Shown here: positions 35,401 to 46,708 of the stretch, one piece after another
How the letters are laid out: every line of letters begins with the position of its first letter
How positions within the stretch are numbered: position 1 is the first letter of the stretch
Assembly (NCBI GenBank): GCA_003117195.1
Contig: BDSI01000032.1
Span: 922,145 to 986,144, forward strand
Origin: Eudorina sp. 2006-703-Eu-15
Taxonomy: Eukaryota; Chlorophyta; Chlorophyceae; Chlamydomonadales; Volvocaceae
Reading direction: 5' to 3'
Length of the DNA: 64,000 bases
Notes under the pieces: generated by a model
Databases searched by the model: none
The model's input: only the letters and a program-made list of their open reading frames with translations
Told to the model about the DNA's origin: nothing
Made by a program: the position numbers and the translations under genes

Positions 35401-38400
35401 CAATAAAGACAGCGAATGAGCGAAACCCCCCTCCCCCCCGGGGGGGCAGCCGCACCGACGGGACCGGGTCCGGGCCTGACCACATGTGCTTCACACCTGC
35501 CTCCCTACTTGCCTCCTGGATAGCCCTCCCGCGTACCCCACGTGCTGCAGTACCCCGGACGGCCCCGAATGCCCGGGCATCTGGGCACCTGGGCAGTTGT
35601 GACACCGAGGGGGCCCATCAAGGGCGCCGACCGACCCACCACCTATGAGGATACTGAGCGACAGGCCGAGAGGATCAACCACGGAATCACGTTCGGTTTA
35701 CCTCTCCCGGCGCCCTCTCCCCCACCCCCAACCCCCTGTGGAAACAGCGAAACCGCGAAAAGTCACCGAATGGGTAAAATGGTTGTTTGGGCGGCGCCCG
35801 CTCCCCCAACCCCACCCACCCCCGTGTCCGCAGCCGTGTGTGTGTGTGTATATACACACACATATATATACACATATATATACATCATATATATACACAC
35901 ATACATATATACACATATGTATATATGCCGTACTTGATTCCGCGCGCGTGGTGTCTTGTACCCGCCACCCCAACCCCGGCCTCGCACTCCCGCCCCGCGC
36001 CTCAGTCCCCCAAGTTCCTGCGCGACTGCACCACCCTGGAGGCCTTCCCGGACACCTACACGGAGGTGGTCATCCGTCAGAAGGCGCTGCAGGTCATCGA
36101 GTGAGTCCGCTCGCGTGTGTGGGGCGAAGGGGGGGCGCAGGCAGGGCAGGAGATTGAGGTGAGGGTGGCACGGGGCTGGGGTCCTGGCGGGGGTTGGTGC
36201 TGGTCACGATATACAGGGCCGGCGGCTCGGCCCTCCTCCCTTCGGATGGGGACGTCCCTGCCTCCCTCCCGTCGCCGCTCCCTGCCTCCCTCCCCTCGCT
36301 GCCCCTGGCACGCTTCACTCCTGGTCGTTCCTGACGTGAGCATGCACGTCCGGGTTCGGGCGGGCGGGCGGGTTGCATTTCTAAACACACGTCCAGCGGT
36401 GTCGGCGCCGTTTGAAGATTGCCAGCGAAGCAGCGTCATCCCCAGTAAACCCACGTTTAAGACCACCCGCCGGGTCGCGAACGCAGCATCCTCACTCACT
36501 CCCGGGCCGCCGCACCGTCTACCGCTGCAGTCCTTCCGCAAAGCCCTCCCGCCCGCCTTCTGGCCTGCCGGCGTCCCCGACCCAAAGATTGAAACCCCCT
36601 CCCCAGCTGACCGCCGTGCCGCGCCCTCCCTCCACCCCACCATGCCCGTCTCCGCCATCAGCCGCGCCGCATCCTCGCCGGACCGCACGCCCTTCTTCCT
36701 CATGGTGTCGACCTTCTCGCCCCACGACGGCGAGGGTGGCAGCCTCACCTGGCCCGAGGTGGAGGTCAAGTACCGGGGCATGTTCGCGAACATCAGCCTG
36801 CCCGAGGTGCGGAAACACCAGGGCGGGGTGGGGTGGGGTGGGGCGGGGCGGGTGGGGTGGGGTGGGGTGGGGTGGGGTGGGGTGGGGTGGGGTGGGGTGG
36901 GTGGGGTGGGGTGGGGTGGGGTGGGTGGGGTGGGGTGGGGTGGGTGGGGTGGGGTGGGGTGGGGTGGGGTGGGGTGGGGTGGGTGGGGTGGGGTGGGGTG
37001 GGGTGGGGTGGGTGGGGTGGGGTGGGTGGGGTGGGGTGGGGTGGGGTGGGTGGGGTGGGGTGGGGTGGGGTGGGGTGGGGTGGGGTGGGGTGGGGTGGGG
37101 TGGGGTGGGGTGGGGGGCTAGCTGGGGCAATTGGGTTCCATTCATTGTTGCCTTTGCTCTCTTGAAGGAGGAGGAGGACGTGGAGGAGGAGGAGGAGGAG
37201 GAGGAGGAGGAGGGGACACGGACACGGTGGGGTGGGGTGGGGTGGGGGGCTAGCTGGGGCAATTGGGTTCCATTCATTGTTGCCTTTGCTCTCTTGAAGG
37301 AGGAGGAGGACGTGGAGGAGGAGGAGGAGGAGGAGGAGGAGGAGGAGGGGACACGGACACGCCCCCACCGGGAGCGTCCGTCCGTGGCACTGCTGTCGCA
37401 GCTGCCAAGTAGGCCGCCGGGAGCAGGGACGTTGGTGACGTTGGTGATGGTGCGGGCCTTGGGCGAGGTGCCCCCTGGTCCGGTGTGCATTGGTGGTGGT
37501 GCTGCTGCTGGTACGGTACTGCTGGTACGGTACTGCGGCTACGGTACTGCTGCCACGGTAGTGCTGCTTGTTTCTCCTGGCGCGCGAGCTCCGGCCAATG
37601 TCGTTCATGCCGGTGATGGTACCCACCACAGGTGTTTACGCTTTCGCACTGCTGCTATTGCTGGCGATTCCTAATCACTGCTGCTGCTGTTGCTGCTGGC
37701 CTTTCTGCTGTTGCTACTGCTGCTGCTGCTGTTGCTAAAGAGCGACAACTTTGGTGTACGGCCCCCCGACAAGATCGGCTACTACTGGCCGTACAACTCC
37801 AAGGACGCGGTGCGTGGACTCGATGACGTGGTGCTCATTTGGGGCCGGGTTTGCTGCCGTGCAGCACCGTCGGCCCCCGCGACTGAACCACTCGCGAGTG
37901 CACCGCACCGCTCTAGGTCGTACATCGGTGACACAGCCAGCGTCATCTCCTCACCAAACACAGCTCCGAAACCATCGTCCCAAACGAGATCAGCACCGCC
38001 GTTGCGGAGACTGACCATCGCAGAAGCTGGCAGCGCACACCCGACACTCCACCACTGGTGGGGTCGGGCGGATGTCTCGCTAAACACACCCCACCATGCA
38101 CTCTGTCGCGCATGAACCCCCACAACCCTAAACCCTCTGCTTGCATTCGGAGCATGACCTCCCCGCCCTCGAGCCCCCACTCCTCTATTCACTCCAATCC
38201 ACTCCAATCCCCATTTATATCACCGGCTGATTTCAGCTCTGCTCACCACCAACGCAGCCCGGTATGTGTGCGGCGTCGCTGGCTCCCTCCGTACACGTCC
38301 GTACAGATCCCGATGATCACGGAACACTACCAGTATCGCCTGGAGGCCCTGCGGTCCGTAGATGACACCGTGGCCGCCCTCACCTCCCAGCTGGCCTGCC

Positions 38401-41400
38401 GGGGGCTGCTGGACGACACCGTCATTGTCTACACCTCCGACAACGGGTTCAAGCTGGGCAACCACAACATCGCGCAGGAGAAATTCACGCAGTACGAGGT
38501 GGGCCGTGGTGGGCGGGGGTGGGCGGGTTGGGCGCTGGGCGGGGTGCAAGTGAGCGGGTGGCGGGCGGGCAAAGTGGAGCTGGACCCTGCTTGCTGCTAG
38601 CGCTGCAGTGCGTGCCTTCCTTCGCGCCGCTATGCCGGGCGGGCTTTCCTGGTTTTACTGGTTTTCGTTCTGCGGATGGCACCTTCCCGCCTGGCCAGTG
38701 GCCAGTGGCAAGTTTCATCTTCCAGCACCCAGCCGCCCCTTAGATCCCTGTCTGGTGGTTTCTGTTTCTTGGGTTTGTCATTGGGTTTCACCCCGCCCTC
38801 CTTCCGCCCGCCCGCCGGCGCCCGCCGCCCGTCCCACAGGAGGACGTCCGTCTGCCCTTCCTGATGGCGGGCCCCGGTGTCCCCCGGGGGGTCTCCACAG
38901 GTCCCGAGTTCCAACTGACCATGACTGACCTGACGGCAACGATCCTGGCGATAGCGGGTAGGCGGGTACGGATTGTACGGGTTGTACAGACTGTACGGAT
39001 TGTACGACCTGCTCTCATGGCCTCTTCCCACATGCCCATACGCATATATGCCCTTTTGCCACCGTAGTCCTTTACTCGGCGTGCGCCTTGTAATGGACGG
39101 ATCTTGGATGACAACTGCTTCTTCACTCGGCAGCAGACTTTGGCTGCGGTTGCGAGCTTCCTATTCGGCCGGCCCCCCCGTGTGATGTGCTCTTCATCAG
39201 TGCGTCGCGTAAATCGATGCGAACTGCCGCACTTTTTCGGAACCGCCACACCTTACCCCGCCAATCCTTACCCCGCCTGCCTCGCCTGCCCCGCCTGCCC
39301 CGCCTGCCCCGCCTGCTCCGCCTGCCCCGCCTGCCCCGCCTGCCCCGCCTGCCCCGCCTGCCTCCAGGTGCGAGTCCAGGCTCAACGGACATCGACGGCT
39401 CGCCGCTGCCGCTGACCGACCTGGCGTCGTTCTTCAACTCCCGGGCCCCGCCGCCCTCGAGCATCTACCGCCGCCGGCCGCCAGTGCCCCTGGGCGCGCC
39501 GCTGGATTCGGACACGGCCTTCTACTGCCGGCCGCCGCCGCCGCCGGACCCGCCTCGGCCGCCCGCGCCGCCGCTGCAGCGCTTTCCGCCGCCGGGGACG
39601 CCCTTCAGCGATGGCGACGAGCAGGACCCCTCTGATGGTCAGACGCGGAAACAGCAGGGGCGGCGGAGGCTGGACGGAGCCGGAGCGTCCTCCTCCGCCT
39701 CCGCCTCCTCCTCCACCTCCACCGCCTCCACCTCCTCCACAACTTCCTCCACCACCTCCACTTCCACCACCTCCACCACCACCCTCACCACCTCCTCTTC
39801 CTCGGGATCTGCTCCCCAACTGACGCAGCTCCTGGGAGGCTGGCGGCCTGACGGCTGGCACTGGCGCCACGACCTGTGGCTCGAGGTACGGCACGTCCTG
39901 ACCCATGGGACACCCCGGGGGAGCCGTCTACGGCATGCCCGCAGCACGCGAGGTCGGGGCCACCGGGGGCAGCACGCCTGGAACGCTGCTGGATGGCTGG
40001 GCCAGTCCGGGAAGTATGGGCTCGTGGGCTTTATGCAAGGGAGCAGTGCCGCCATGTACGGCAACCAGGTCGGTGCAGCTGCCGGGGGAGCAGGCGAGAC
40101 ACCGGTTTACCTGAGATTAATTGTGAGATGTAATTCCCGTAATCTTTCTTCAAGATCCGAGCTTCAGTCGAAGATAGGATCGCCGCCCCCACGATGCCCA
40201 ACCCACACGGTGCCCACCCACTTCGCTTCTCGCGGCTCAGTTTTCTCTTACACGGTGCCGTAACGATTGCCCCCGTTGCGCCCCGTCCGGCCCCTGTTTA
40301 CCCATTTCCCATGTACCCCCGTTGACCGGCCCCCCCCCACTCCCCTCATCAGGAGCACGCCGCTCCGCTGGGCCTAAAAGGCTGGGCGGACCGAGTGCAC
40401 GCCGCTGCCACCGCCGCGGCGGCGGCGACTGCCGCCACACACAGCTGGGGGACCGGGTTTCTCACTAAACACAGCTGGGGCGCCGGCGGAGGCGGTGCCT
40501 TCGGCGATGCTGCCAAGGACACCGCCGCCGCAGCTGCAGCAGCGGCGACGGCTGCTGCTGCCGCGGTGATGACTTTGGAGCCGATGCCGTCGGTCCCGGG
40601 TTCGATCCTCAGAGAGTACTCGTTGCAGCGGGTCCGGCGGGCCGTTGAAATGGCTCAAGAGATGATGAGGCAGCGGGCGGAGGAGAAGGAGAAGGCGAGG
40701 AAGGCGGATGAGGAGGAGCATCATCATCGGTACGGCGACCCGCAGTACGGCAGGGGCCGAGCACTGGGCTCCGCGGACGGCGGCGGCGGCAGCGGCGGCG
40801 TCCGGCCGGTTCCCACCAGCAACCTCGCCACCTGGAGCAATGTGTGAGTGGCGGGATGATGTATGCGGGTGTGCAACTGTATGGGGGAAATGCGTGCTGA
40901 ATACGAAGCAAGGAAATCAGCTAGAATGACACCAACGTGTCTGTGTGAGTTCCTGTTTATTTGGTCACCACCCAGCGGCAGCCCCGCCAGTTTGTGTGTG
41001 TCCGCCACTATCATTTGTCCGCCATGCATTTCCCAACTACCGTATGGCAGATCCCGGCCCCATTCCTGCCGGGCCGCGCCTTACTTCCTCGCATCGTCCC
41101 CCGTCTTATTCCTTTCGTCTTCCTCCCTTAACCGCTCCCCCCTTCCCGCTCCATCTCGCCCCATGCAGGGCGCTGATTGAGTCCTGGCTGGACGCCGTGT
41201 TCAAGGGCAAGAACTACCGGACCGTACGGGCCTGCACCTCATTCCAGGCCTTTGAAGGGAGGGGCCCGGCCACCTGCTACAAGTGCGTGTCGCAAGTGCG
41301 CGGAACTGAACGGGGTCGTGCGCGGGGGCGTCACGATTTTGACAGCTGATGATGATCAAACACACTTCCTTCAGTGGTTTGAATGAAGCCGCTGCATGGG

Positions 41401-44400
41401 TGAACCCTAGACCCCAGGAAGCCATGTATGTCACATCTGGCAACTGCGACAGCGTGCATGCCCAACGGATGCCACGCACGGCAGTATCCGCCTCTCGCCT
41501 CCGAACGCGGTCACCGCCGCCGCCGCCGCTGTTGCCCTCGGGCCCCTCCTCCTCTTCCCTCTCATCCCCCTCCCCTTCTAAAGATACACGGTGCTGTGCA
41601 ACCCCGTCCTGAAGCAAACCCCGGTGCTGACCAATGTCGAGCTGTACGACTTGGCGCTGGATCCAGCGGAGGTCAAAGACAGGTCCGTGCGTGTGTGTAT
41701 GTGGTGCGGGGGTTGCCGTACGGTTGCCGTACATCGGGCAGGTGCTGCCGCAACGAAAGATCTGGTGGGCCTCTATCTTAAAATCTTCAAACGGGGCCGG
41801 GTCCGGAACCAGCTGGTGCCGCGTATGTCGACGACGTTGCACTGCCGCCCGCTCCCCTCCCTCCCTCGTCTCCCCCGACATACATGTATGTGCCGATGTG
41901 GTACGGATGCGATGTGACGCCGCAGGACCAAGAAGGTGCCGTACGACGACGCAACCGCAAAACTTGTCGATCGCCTGGATGCCGTACTAACGGTCTTGTC
42001 GTACTGCAAGGGAGAGCTGTGCAGGTGGGTGTGGGTCGTGGTTGGGTGGGACACGTGCGAGTCGTATCCGGCGGGGCGCCTCAGCTCCTTCGTGACCGGG
42101 ACCCCCCGGCCCCTGGCGACCATTCCAGCTTTGATGTGCTCGAGAAGGTTAGAGCCGAGATACGGTTTGAGCCGAGGTATAGGCTGAGTCCAGAAAGGCA
42201 GACAGATTGAATGGATGATCGTATTATCGAGCCCGCTCCCTCATGTTTTCTTAACTTCTCGAAGTCGCGGCGGCTGGTCCTGGGGCCGCTGCTGGTCATA
42301 GCATTACCCCTCCAGGTCATCACTGCCTCCGGTGCCTCCGGTGCTGCTCTGCTGCAGGAACCCCTTCCTGAGGATACACCGGGATGGCAGGTGCGGGTGT
42401 ACCACGCGCGGCCGGCGGGCCGTGAATGTGTGGTTTCGGAGAAGAAGCTGATGAGCTGCGCTGTCGTACACGCAACAGTTCTTACTGTGACGCCATTTGT
42501 ACGGCAGGCAGCACACATTAGTACGGCACTGCAGCGCGCAACGCATGAGGGGTTGCGCCCGATGGATCTCCCCCTCGCTCGCCCCTCGCATACCTCTGCC
42601 CGGCCCCTCCCACCCCCCACCCCCCGCATCCCCCGACCCCCCTCGGCTCTCCGCTAACCGTGTACATCCTATACATCCTCGATGTGCCCCCGCCGGCCCC
42701 CGGCCTGCAGAGTGACCAACCTGGCCCAAGCCATGCAGCCCCAGTACGATTCCTTGTACCGGCGGTTCAAGAAGTTGTCATACAAGCGGTGCCAGATGTA
42801 GGTGTTGGTTGCACCTTGGGAGGCAAGACGTTTATTTGCGGTGTGTGTGTAAGCCACTGTTGGTCGTACGGGGCCGGCGCAGTCCTGTCCGTCGAAGGCC
42901 GTCGCATCCGTGCAGGGTTTCAGGCAGCTAGCTGCAGGTAACGGGTTGGATGGATAGGGGAGAATGGCTGGTAGGTCGACGAGCGGCCCGACCCAGAAAC
43001 CGTGCATGGAACTGCGGATCTCATTTCTCATGGCAACAGCAACAGCAACGTGGGAGAAAGTAAGCAGGGACGCCATCTTTGATCCAACAATACTAACGCA
43101 CCCGCGCTTGATTCGCTCTCCTGAAACACAGCGCATCCATCCGCCTCGATAGCAGTCGCCACCGCCCCTGCTGACCGGCCCCTCCCCGGCCCCCCTCATC
43201 ATCACCCGCCCGCAGCTACTACGACCCCGCGAATGAGCTGCCCGACCCCTACCTGGCCGGCTACACCGATGACATGTCCTCATCGGGGAGCGCCCTCATC
43301 AGCCCCTCCCCGCCGTCCCCCGCGCCGTCGCCACGGCCCCCGCCGGCGCCGCGGCCGCCGCGGCCGCCGCCGGCACCGTCACCGGCGGAGCCGCCGCCGC
43401 CGCCGCCTGCGAATCGGCAGCCACCCCCTGCGGAGGACGGCCAGTCGCCGGATCAGCCGCCGCGGCGCCGGCGGCCGCCGCCGCCGTTGGCGCTACTGCC
43501 GCGGGAGCCCTCCCTGGTCGACTCGTTGCCACCACCACCCCAGGGGGCCCTCCGTCCTAAGAGGCAACAAACACCTGCCGTACCTCCGCTGCCGTTGCTG
43601 CGGCCCCCCACGGACCTGAGGCCACCACCACCGGCATCGTCACCGCCACCACCACCGCCTTCATCCCCGCGGAACACCCAACCGCCCTCGCCCAATCCAC
43701 CGTCGCCGACATCACCGCCACCAACCCCGCCACCATCACCGCCACCGAGCCCGTCAACGCCGTCGCCCCCGCCACCACCCCTTCCTCATCCGCCCTACCC
43801 GCCGCCTCCGTCACCTATCTCGCCGGCGCCCAGTCCAATCTCCCGGCCTCCGCAGTCTTCGCCACGACCATCTTCGTCGCCTTCACCGCCTTCACTTTCT
43901 TCACCACCATCACCACCATCAACCCAACCGATCCAAGCCTCGCCCCCTCGCGGCCGTGCACCTCCCTCTCCGCGTTTCCCCCTTCCGGGGGCCGTCCCCT
44001 CAGCGACACGGCCCGCGGGCCCCACCGACGGGGATGCGACCCGCAGCCCGAGAAAGCCCCATCAGCCCAGACCGCCACCACCTGGGGCCACACAGCTGCA
44101 TCCCGTCAGCCCACCCGAGCCGCGGGAACCGCTGCCGCTGACCCCACCAGCCGCCATCACTCCCAACCCGCCCGCCTCACCTCCCCGCCGCCCGCCTCCC
44201 CCAACCCGGCCGCCACCGTCATCTCCACTACCACCACCGCCATCCATGCCGCCGGCTAGTCCCTCGAACCCGCCGCCCTCGCCTCCACCGCTGCCACCAT
44301 TACCATTATTCCCTCTGTGGGCCCCGGGCAGGGCCCCACCTCCTAGGTCGCCAGGCCGGAGAGCCAGCCCAGCCCCACCCCCCCGATCAAGGGCCCCTCC

Positions 44401-44491
44401 CAGTCCGGTCAAGCCCCCGCGCCCGCTGCGGCCCGCGGCGCCGCCCCGCCCGCCGCCACCGCCCCCGAGACCGCGGTCACTGCCGGCTTGA
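29473..44491 (+). CDS. Secreted-type sulfatase with Ser-Pro-rich wall tail (5' end missing)
   Basis: Eighteen phase-consistent exons are read: 29473–29548, 33759–33831, 34267–34310, 34545–34606, 34906–35005, 35281–35333, 36006–36100, 36662–36806, 37741–37809, 38307–38498, 38840–38957, 39368–39885, 40353–40843, 41169–41282, 41584–41682, 41926–42024, 42711–42797, 43216–44491. They total 1236 aa. Sulfatase marks are DDQD (metal site, first exon), SCCPSRTSFFTGR (the CxPSR formylglycine signature, second exon), GYDTHLVGKFLNG, and SDNGFKLGNHN with EKFTQYEEDVRLPFLMAGP. The C-terminal part (YKYTVLCNP…LYDLALDPAEV…LDAVLTVL) is arylsulfatase-like. The last exon adds ~405 aa of SPPPP-type hydroxyproline-rich sequence, read in frame from the catalytic part. 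The family hydrolyses sulfate esters; algal members are secreted and often induced by sulfur starvation. The start and signal peptide were not found. An extra exon may lie at 39886–40068. Confidence 0.85.
29549..29554 (+). promoter_or_regulatory. GC-type 5' splice site of the sulfatase's 4.2-kb intron
   Basis: The coding phase (TTG AGA G | GA CTG GAG) places the donor at GCAAGT, a strong non-canonical GC donor. It pairs with the acceptor CCCGCCAG ending at 33758. The joined codons read through LMRLRG into LEVQHF, as expected for the family. Confidence 0.7.
29683..29960 (-). other. Possible captured exon fragment, antisense in the sulfatase intron
   Basis: A minus-strand open stretch reads like a helical coding segment (ALLMPLLQALLHAPTLIAS … ALHLALTHRLCVATAAG). 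It ends in a good GTGTGT donor just below 29683. It lies between the GC donor and the reverse transcriptase element. It could be a host exon carried by a mobile element or a chance GC-rich frame. I cannot name a family. Confidence 0.25.
30240..33480 (+). mobile_element. Penelope-like retroelement copy inside the sulfatase intron
   Basis: The reverse transcriptase coding block (see next entry) sits wholly within the 29549–33758 intron in the host gene's orientation. The boundaries are approximate: a pyrimidine-rich run starts near 30250, and the strongly C-over-G-biased strand continues to about 33400. No terminal repeats, target-site duplication or poly(A) were recognised. No GIY-YIG endonuclease motif was seen. 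Confidence 0.65.
30394..32829 (+). pseudogene. Reverse transcriptase, Penelope-like, with two frame breaks
   Basis: Reverse transcriptase motifs appear in order but in two frames. Frame-1 block 30394–30801 has the N-terminal segment FCNYAHIARNL … FRDKGARYRP. The frame-2 block (~30790–31000) has ITVTDKSSATFQLVCAKIY, the RT1-like DK motif. Frame 1 resumes after a ~430-bp proline-coding run (about 31420–32829) with GTLKMHKSP, motif A FDFERLYTNLPH (~31798), motif B QVKGIPMGISAAPFIANLF (~32102) and motif C HLDDLL (~32257). The 'LYTNLPH' form of motif A and the K-x-H-K element are typical of Penelope-like elements; another non-LTR class is less likely. The frame changes near 30780 and within the Pro run mean the copy is dead or the sequence has indels. 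Third positions are overwhelmingly C. Confidence 0.75.
35036..35081. repeat. GGGA purine-run microsatellite in a sulfatase intron
   Basis: Repeated GGGAGG units lie in the intron after the exon ending at 35005. They have no coding value. Confidence 0.8.
35835..35930. repeat. TG/TA/CA mixed dinucleotide microsatellite
   Basis: Alternating TGTG, TATATA and CACACA runs lie in the sulfatase intron before the exon at 36006. Alternating purine–pyrimidine sequence of this kind favours Z-DNA or cruciform forms. Confidence 0.9.
36827..37113. repeat. GGGGT/GGGT minisatellite, G-quadruplex-prone
   Basis: Nearly 290 bp of GGGGT units with interspersed GGGT units fill the start of the intron after the sulfatase exon ending at 36806. 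All the G's are on the transcribed gene's coding strand. It starts just 20 bp after the splice donor. It is not the TTTTAGGG telomere repeat of this lineage. Confidence 0.95.
37118..37381. repeat. 132-bp tandem duplication with GAG tract
   Basis: The word CTAGCTGGGGCAATTGGG occurs at 37118 and again at 37250, so the period is 132 bp. Each copy ends in a GGA/GAG run followed by GGGGACACGGACACG, and a short GGGGT stretch separates them. The copies are almost identical apart from GAG run length, which points to a recent event. Confidence 0.92.
39262..39366. repeat. CCCCGCCTG nonamer-like tandem repeat at a splice acceptor
   Basis: Units of CCCCGCCTGC run up to the CCTCCAG acceptor of the sulfatase exon at 39368. 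They form an extended pyrimidine-rich tract for that acceptor. Confidence 0.85.
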
Positions 44492-46078
44492 GGAGTTGTG
44501 CGCGAGGCTCAAAGCAGCCAAGTGGCGCGCTGTCCGATCTGGAACCCCTTGAAGCGAGCCCCACCCATGACCTGCTCCGACCTGGGCGGCGCCAGCTCCG
44601 CTACTGGGGGGGGGTGTCGTCCGACTCGGACTGCAGCGGGGGTCTGCTCACCTGGAAGGTTGATGGGGACGTTCAGCTCGGCCTCTTCCCACTCCGCAGC
44701 GTCCGGCCCGCGGGGAAGTCTGAGGCCGTGAAGGGAGGGGGGGTGGTGGGAAGCCAGGTCGGCCAGTGGGCGGCTTGGCTGCGGCTAGCTGGGATCACGC
44801 CCAACAGCTCGAGAGGATGCGGGGACAGGTGCGAGTCGTCCAAAAATATGTACATGGATAGTTCTCTTTTCCGATTCGTTGGCGGTGGGCCTGTTCCACA
44901 GCATGAGGAAAGGTGACGACGCGCGGGCGACGGCGATGCCGGGGCCGGCTGCATGGCGCCGGGGAGATCGGCAGGACTGGCTTGGCGGGACTGAAGTGGC
45001 GAGGGGGCAGGGATTTGGTTGGTTGGTTGGTTGAGCGCCCAAGAAACTAATGAATGAGGACACCCGCCCCGGTGGATCAGTGCGTGGATTCTGACGGAAG
45101 GGCCTCCTTCCACCACTACCGTGTGCTGATAATAGTGAAGAGTAGAGAATTGGGTCACGGGAGACATACATCAGGCCGGCAACAGCAAACAGGAGCCATG
45201 ATGTGTGACTGTGGGCAGCTCGGAGACGACGACGATCCCTTGGGGGCGGGTGCGGTGCTTGGGGGGTGGGGGGGTTGGGGCGGCGGCACTGCGAGATATC
45301 ATCACAATGTACCACACTGTGCATCAGTATTGTTCTTATGGTGGCAGAAGTCGCTGGAGGTCGGGTGGCGGTAGTCACTGGAGTTTCGGACTGCATTTGG
45401 ATGACTGAATCAGCAGGCTATAAATCGATGGGGGCGCATGACTGAATGAAACGCTGAAGTCGACAGCACAAGTACGGGCTGGGTGGTCCGGGCCACGGTG
45501 GCCCGTGCCGGTGATGAGCCGCCGCCTGCTGGGTGAGAGAGACTCCGTGCTGGCTATCTAGCTATGTCCCACATCCGCCCAGCCAAGCAAGTCGCGGCCG
45601 CCGGCTGGTCCTCCCTGGACTACCTACCAACGGCATGAGTTTGTATGTGGCCGCCGCACTTACTTGTGTCGTTGTGTGTACGTACATCCATACGGCTCGT
45701 AAGGACTCGACCCGGCAGCAGTCGTGTACGTACGGCTGCTGCGGGATTCGATACGTACGAGCGAAGCATGGTGGCAGGCCGTGACCATCTATCATTGCCC
45801 ATCCAATGAGGTAGGTCTCCGTCGTACATGCATGTGTCAACGCGAAGTACGTAGTTGGGTGCTCGAATCGTACGGAAGGATGCCGTACGGGTGTGCGGGT
45901 ACGGCACGGGGTGGTGTGCGGCCCCAGCCAGGTGCATGAAGGCTCGCATCTCGCACGGTTGGGACTAGCAAGCAAGAGTGGGACAACTGAGCCATCGCTG
46001 CCGGGACACTCCGCTAAAGAGTTGTGCATTATTACTGCATTTGTGATTCGACCTGAGGCCACCCCGTGTGGTCACCCC
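44492..46078. other. No gene recognised downstream of the sulfatase
   Basis: Only short frames without motifs occur here. The first several hundred bases should be the sulfatase 3' untranslated region, though no TGTAA was found on the plus strand. The 45.66–45.90 kb part is dense in GTACG/CGTAC palindromes. Confidence 0.5.
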
Positions 46079-46099
46079 TAGCTGCGGTCCTAAGGGGCC

Positions 46100-46102
<3 letters not shown>

Positions 46103-46160
<58 letters not shown>
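46103..46160. repeat. (TG)n microsatellite
   Basis: About 29 TG units directly precede the first 168-bp block. Shorter TG runs lie at 46473–46480, 46650–46677 and 46708–46724, at the borders of the other blocks. Confidence 0.95.
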
Positions 46161-46164
<4 letters not shown>

Positions 46165-46328
46165 CGTTACATATCTGCCGGGCCGACACTGGCCGGGGGC
46201 GCTAACCCGCCCCATACGGGAGACCGCCGAAGCACTTTCCCCCGGATACGGGGGAAAGGGGCGTAAGGGGCCTCTGTCCCCTCGCTCTCAACCTAGGGCG
46301 CGTGCCCGATCCCCGAGGATCGGTGACC
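46161..46328. repeat. 168-bp hairpin-rich block, copy A1
   Basis: It starts GAATCGTTACATATCTGC straight after a TG run and ends GGATCGGTGACCG. It holds a perfect 10-bp stem closed by a GATA loop (46235–46258, CTTTCCCCCG / CGGGGGAAAG) and a 7-bp stem with a CCGA loop (46306–46323). The block has no open frame of note. The stems suggest a structured RNA or a folded-DNA element; I do not recognise a family. Confidence 0.6.
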
Positions 46329-46480
46329 GCTGTGCCCCCTCAAGGGAGTGGGCGAAGGCCCATCCCGGGCGGTCTGCGCCTCGCAGTCCGCTGTTCAACC
46401 TCCTCAAGTCCTTGCAGCACCCAGGGCGCGTTTCGGAGGCGCGCCCCTGCTTGGTGCGGTAAAACTAGCCTGGTGTGTGT

Positions 46481-46648
46481 GAATCGTTACATATCTGCCG
46501 GGCCGACACTGGCCGGGGGCGCTAACCCGCCCCATACGGGAGACCGCCGAAGCACTTTCCCCCGGATACGGGGGAAAGGGGCGTAAGGGGCCTCTGTCCC
46601 CTCGCTCTCAACCTAGGGCGCGTGCCCGATCCCCGAGGATCGGTGACC
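46481..46648. repeat. 168-bp hairpin-rich block, copy A2
   Basis: This appears identical to 46161–46328 at a 320-bp offset, with the same stems at 46555–46578 and 46626–46643. A 152-bp spacer of different sequence plus a short TG run separates the two. It is again followed by TG repeats. Confidence 0.65.
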
Positions 46649-46649
46649 G

Positions 46650-46677
<28 letters not shown>

Positions 46678-46681
<4 letters not shown>

Positions 46682-46708
46682 CGTTACATATCTGCCGGGC
46701 CGACACTG
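46678..46708. repeat. 31-bp truncated third copy of the hairpin block
   Basis: The first 31 bases of the block (GAATCGTTACATATCTGCCG onward) recur between two TG runs and stop at CGACACTG, before any of the stems. This is a 3'-truncated copy. Confidence 0.8.

Noticed and set aside
36827..37113. GGGGT array as an internal telomere tract
   Set aside because: The unit does not match the TTTTAGGG-type telomere of volvocine algae.
36519..37629. Minus-strand Pro-His-Thr-rich frames
   Set aside because: They are the reverse reading of the GGGGT array and the GAG runs.
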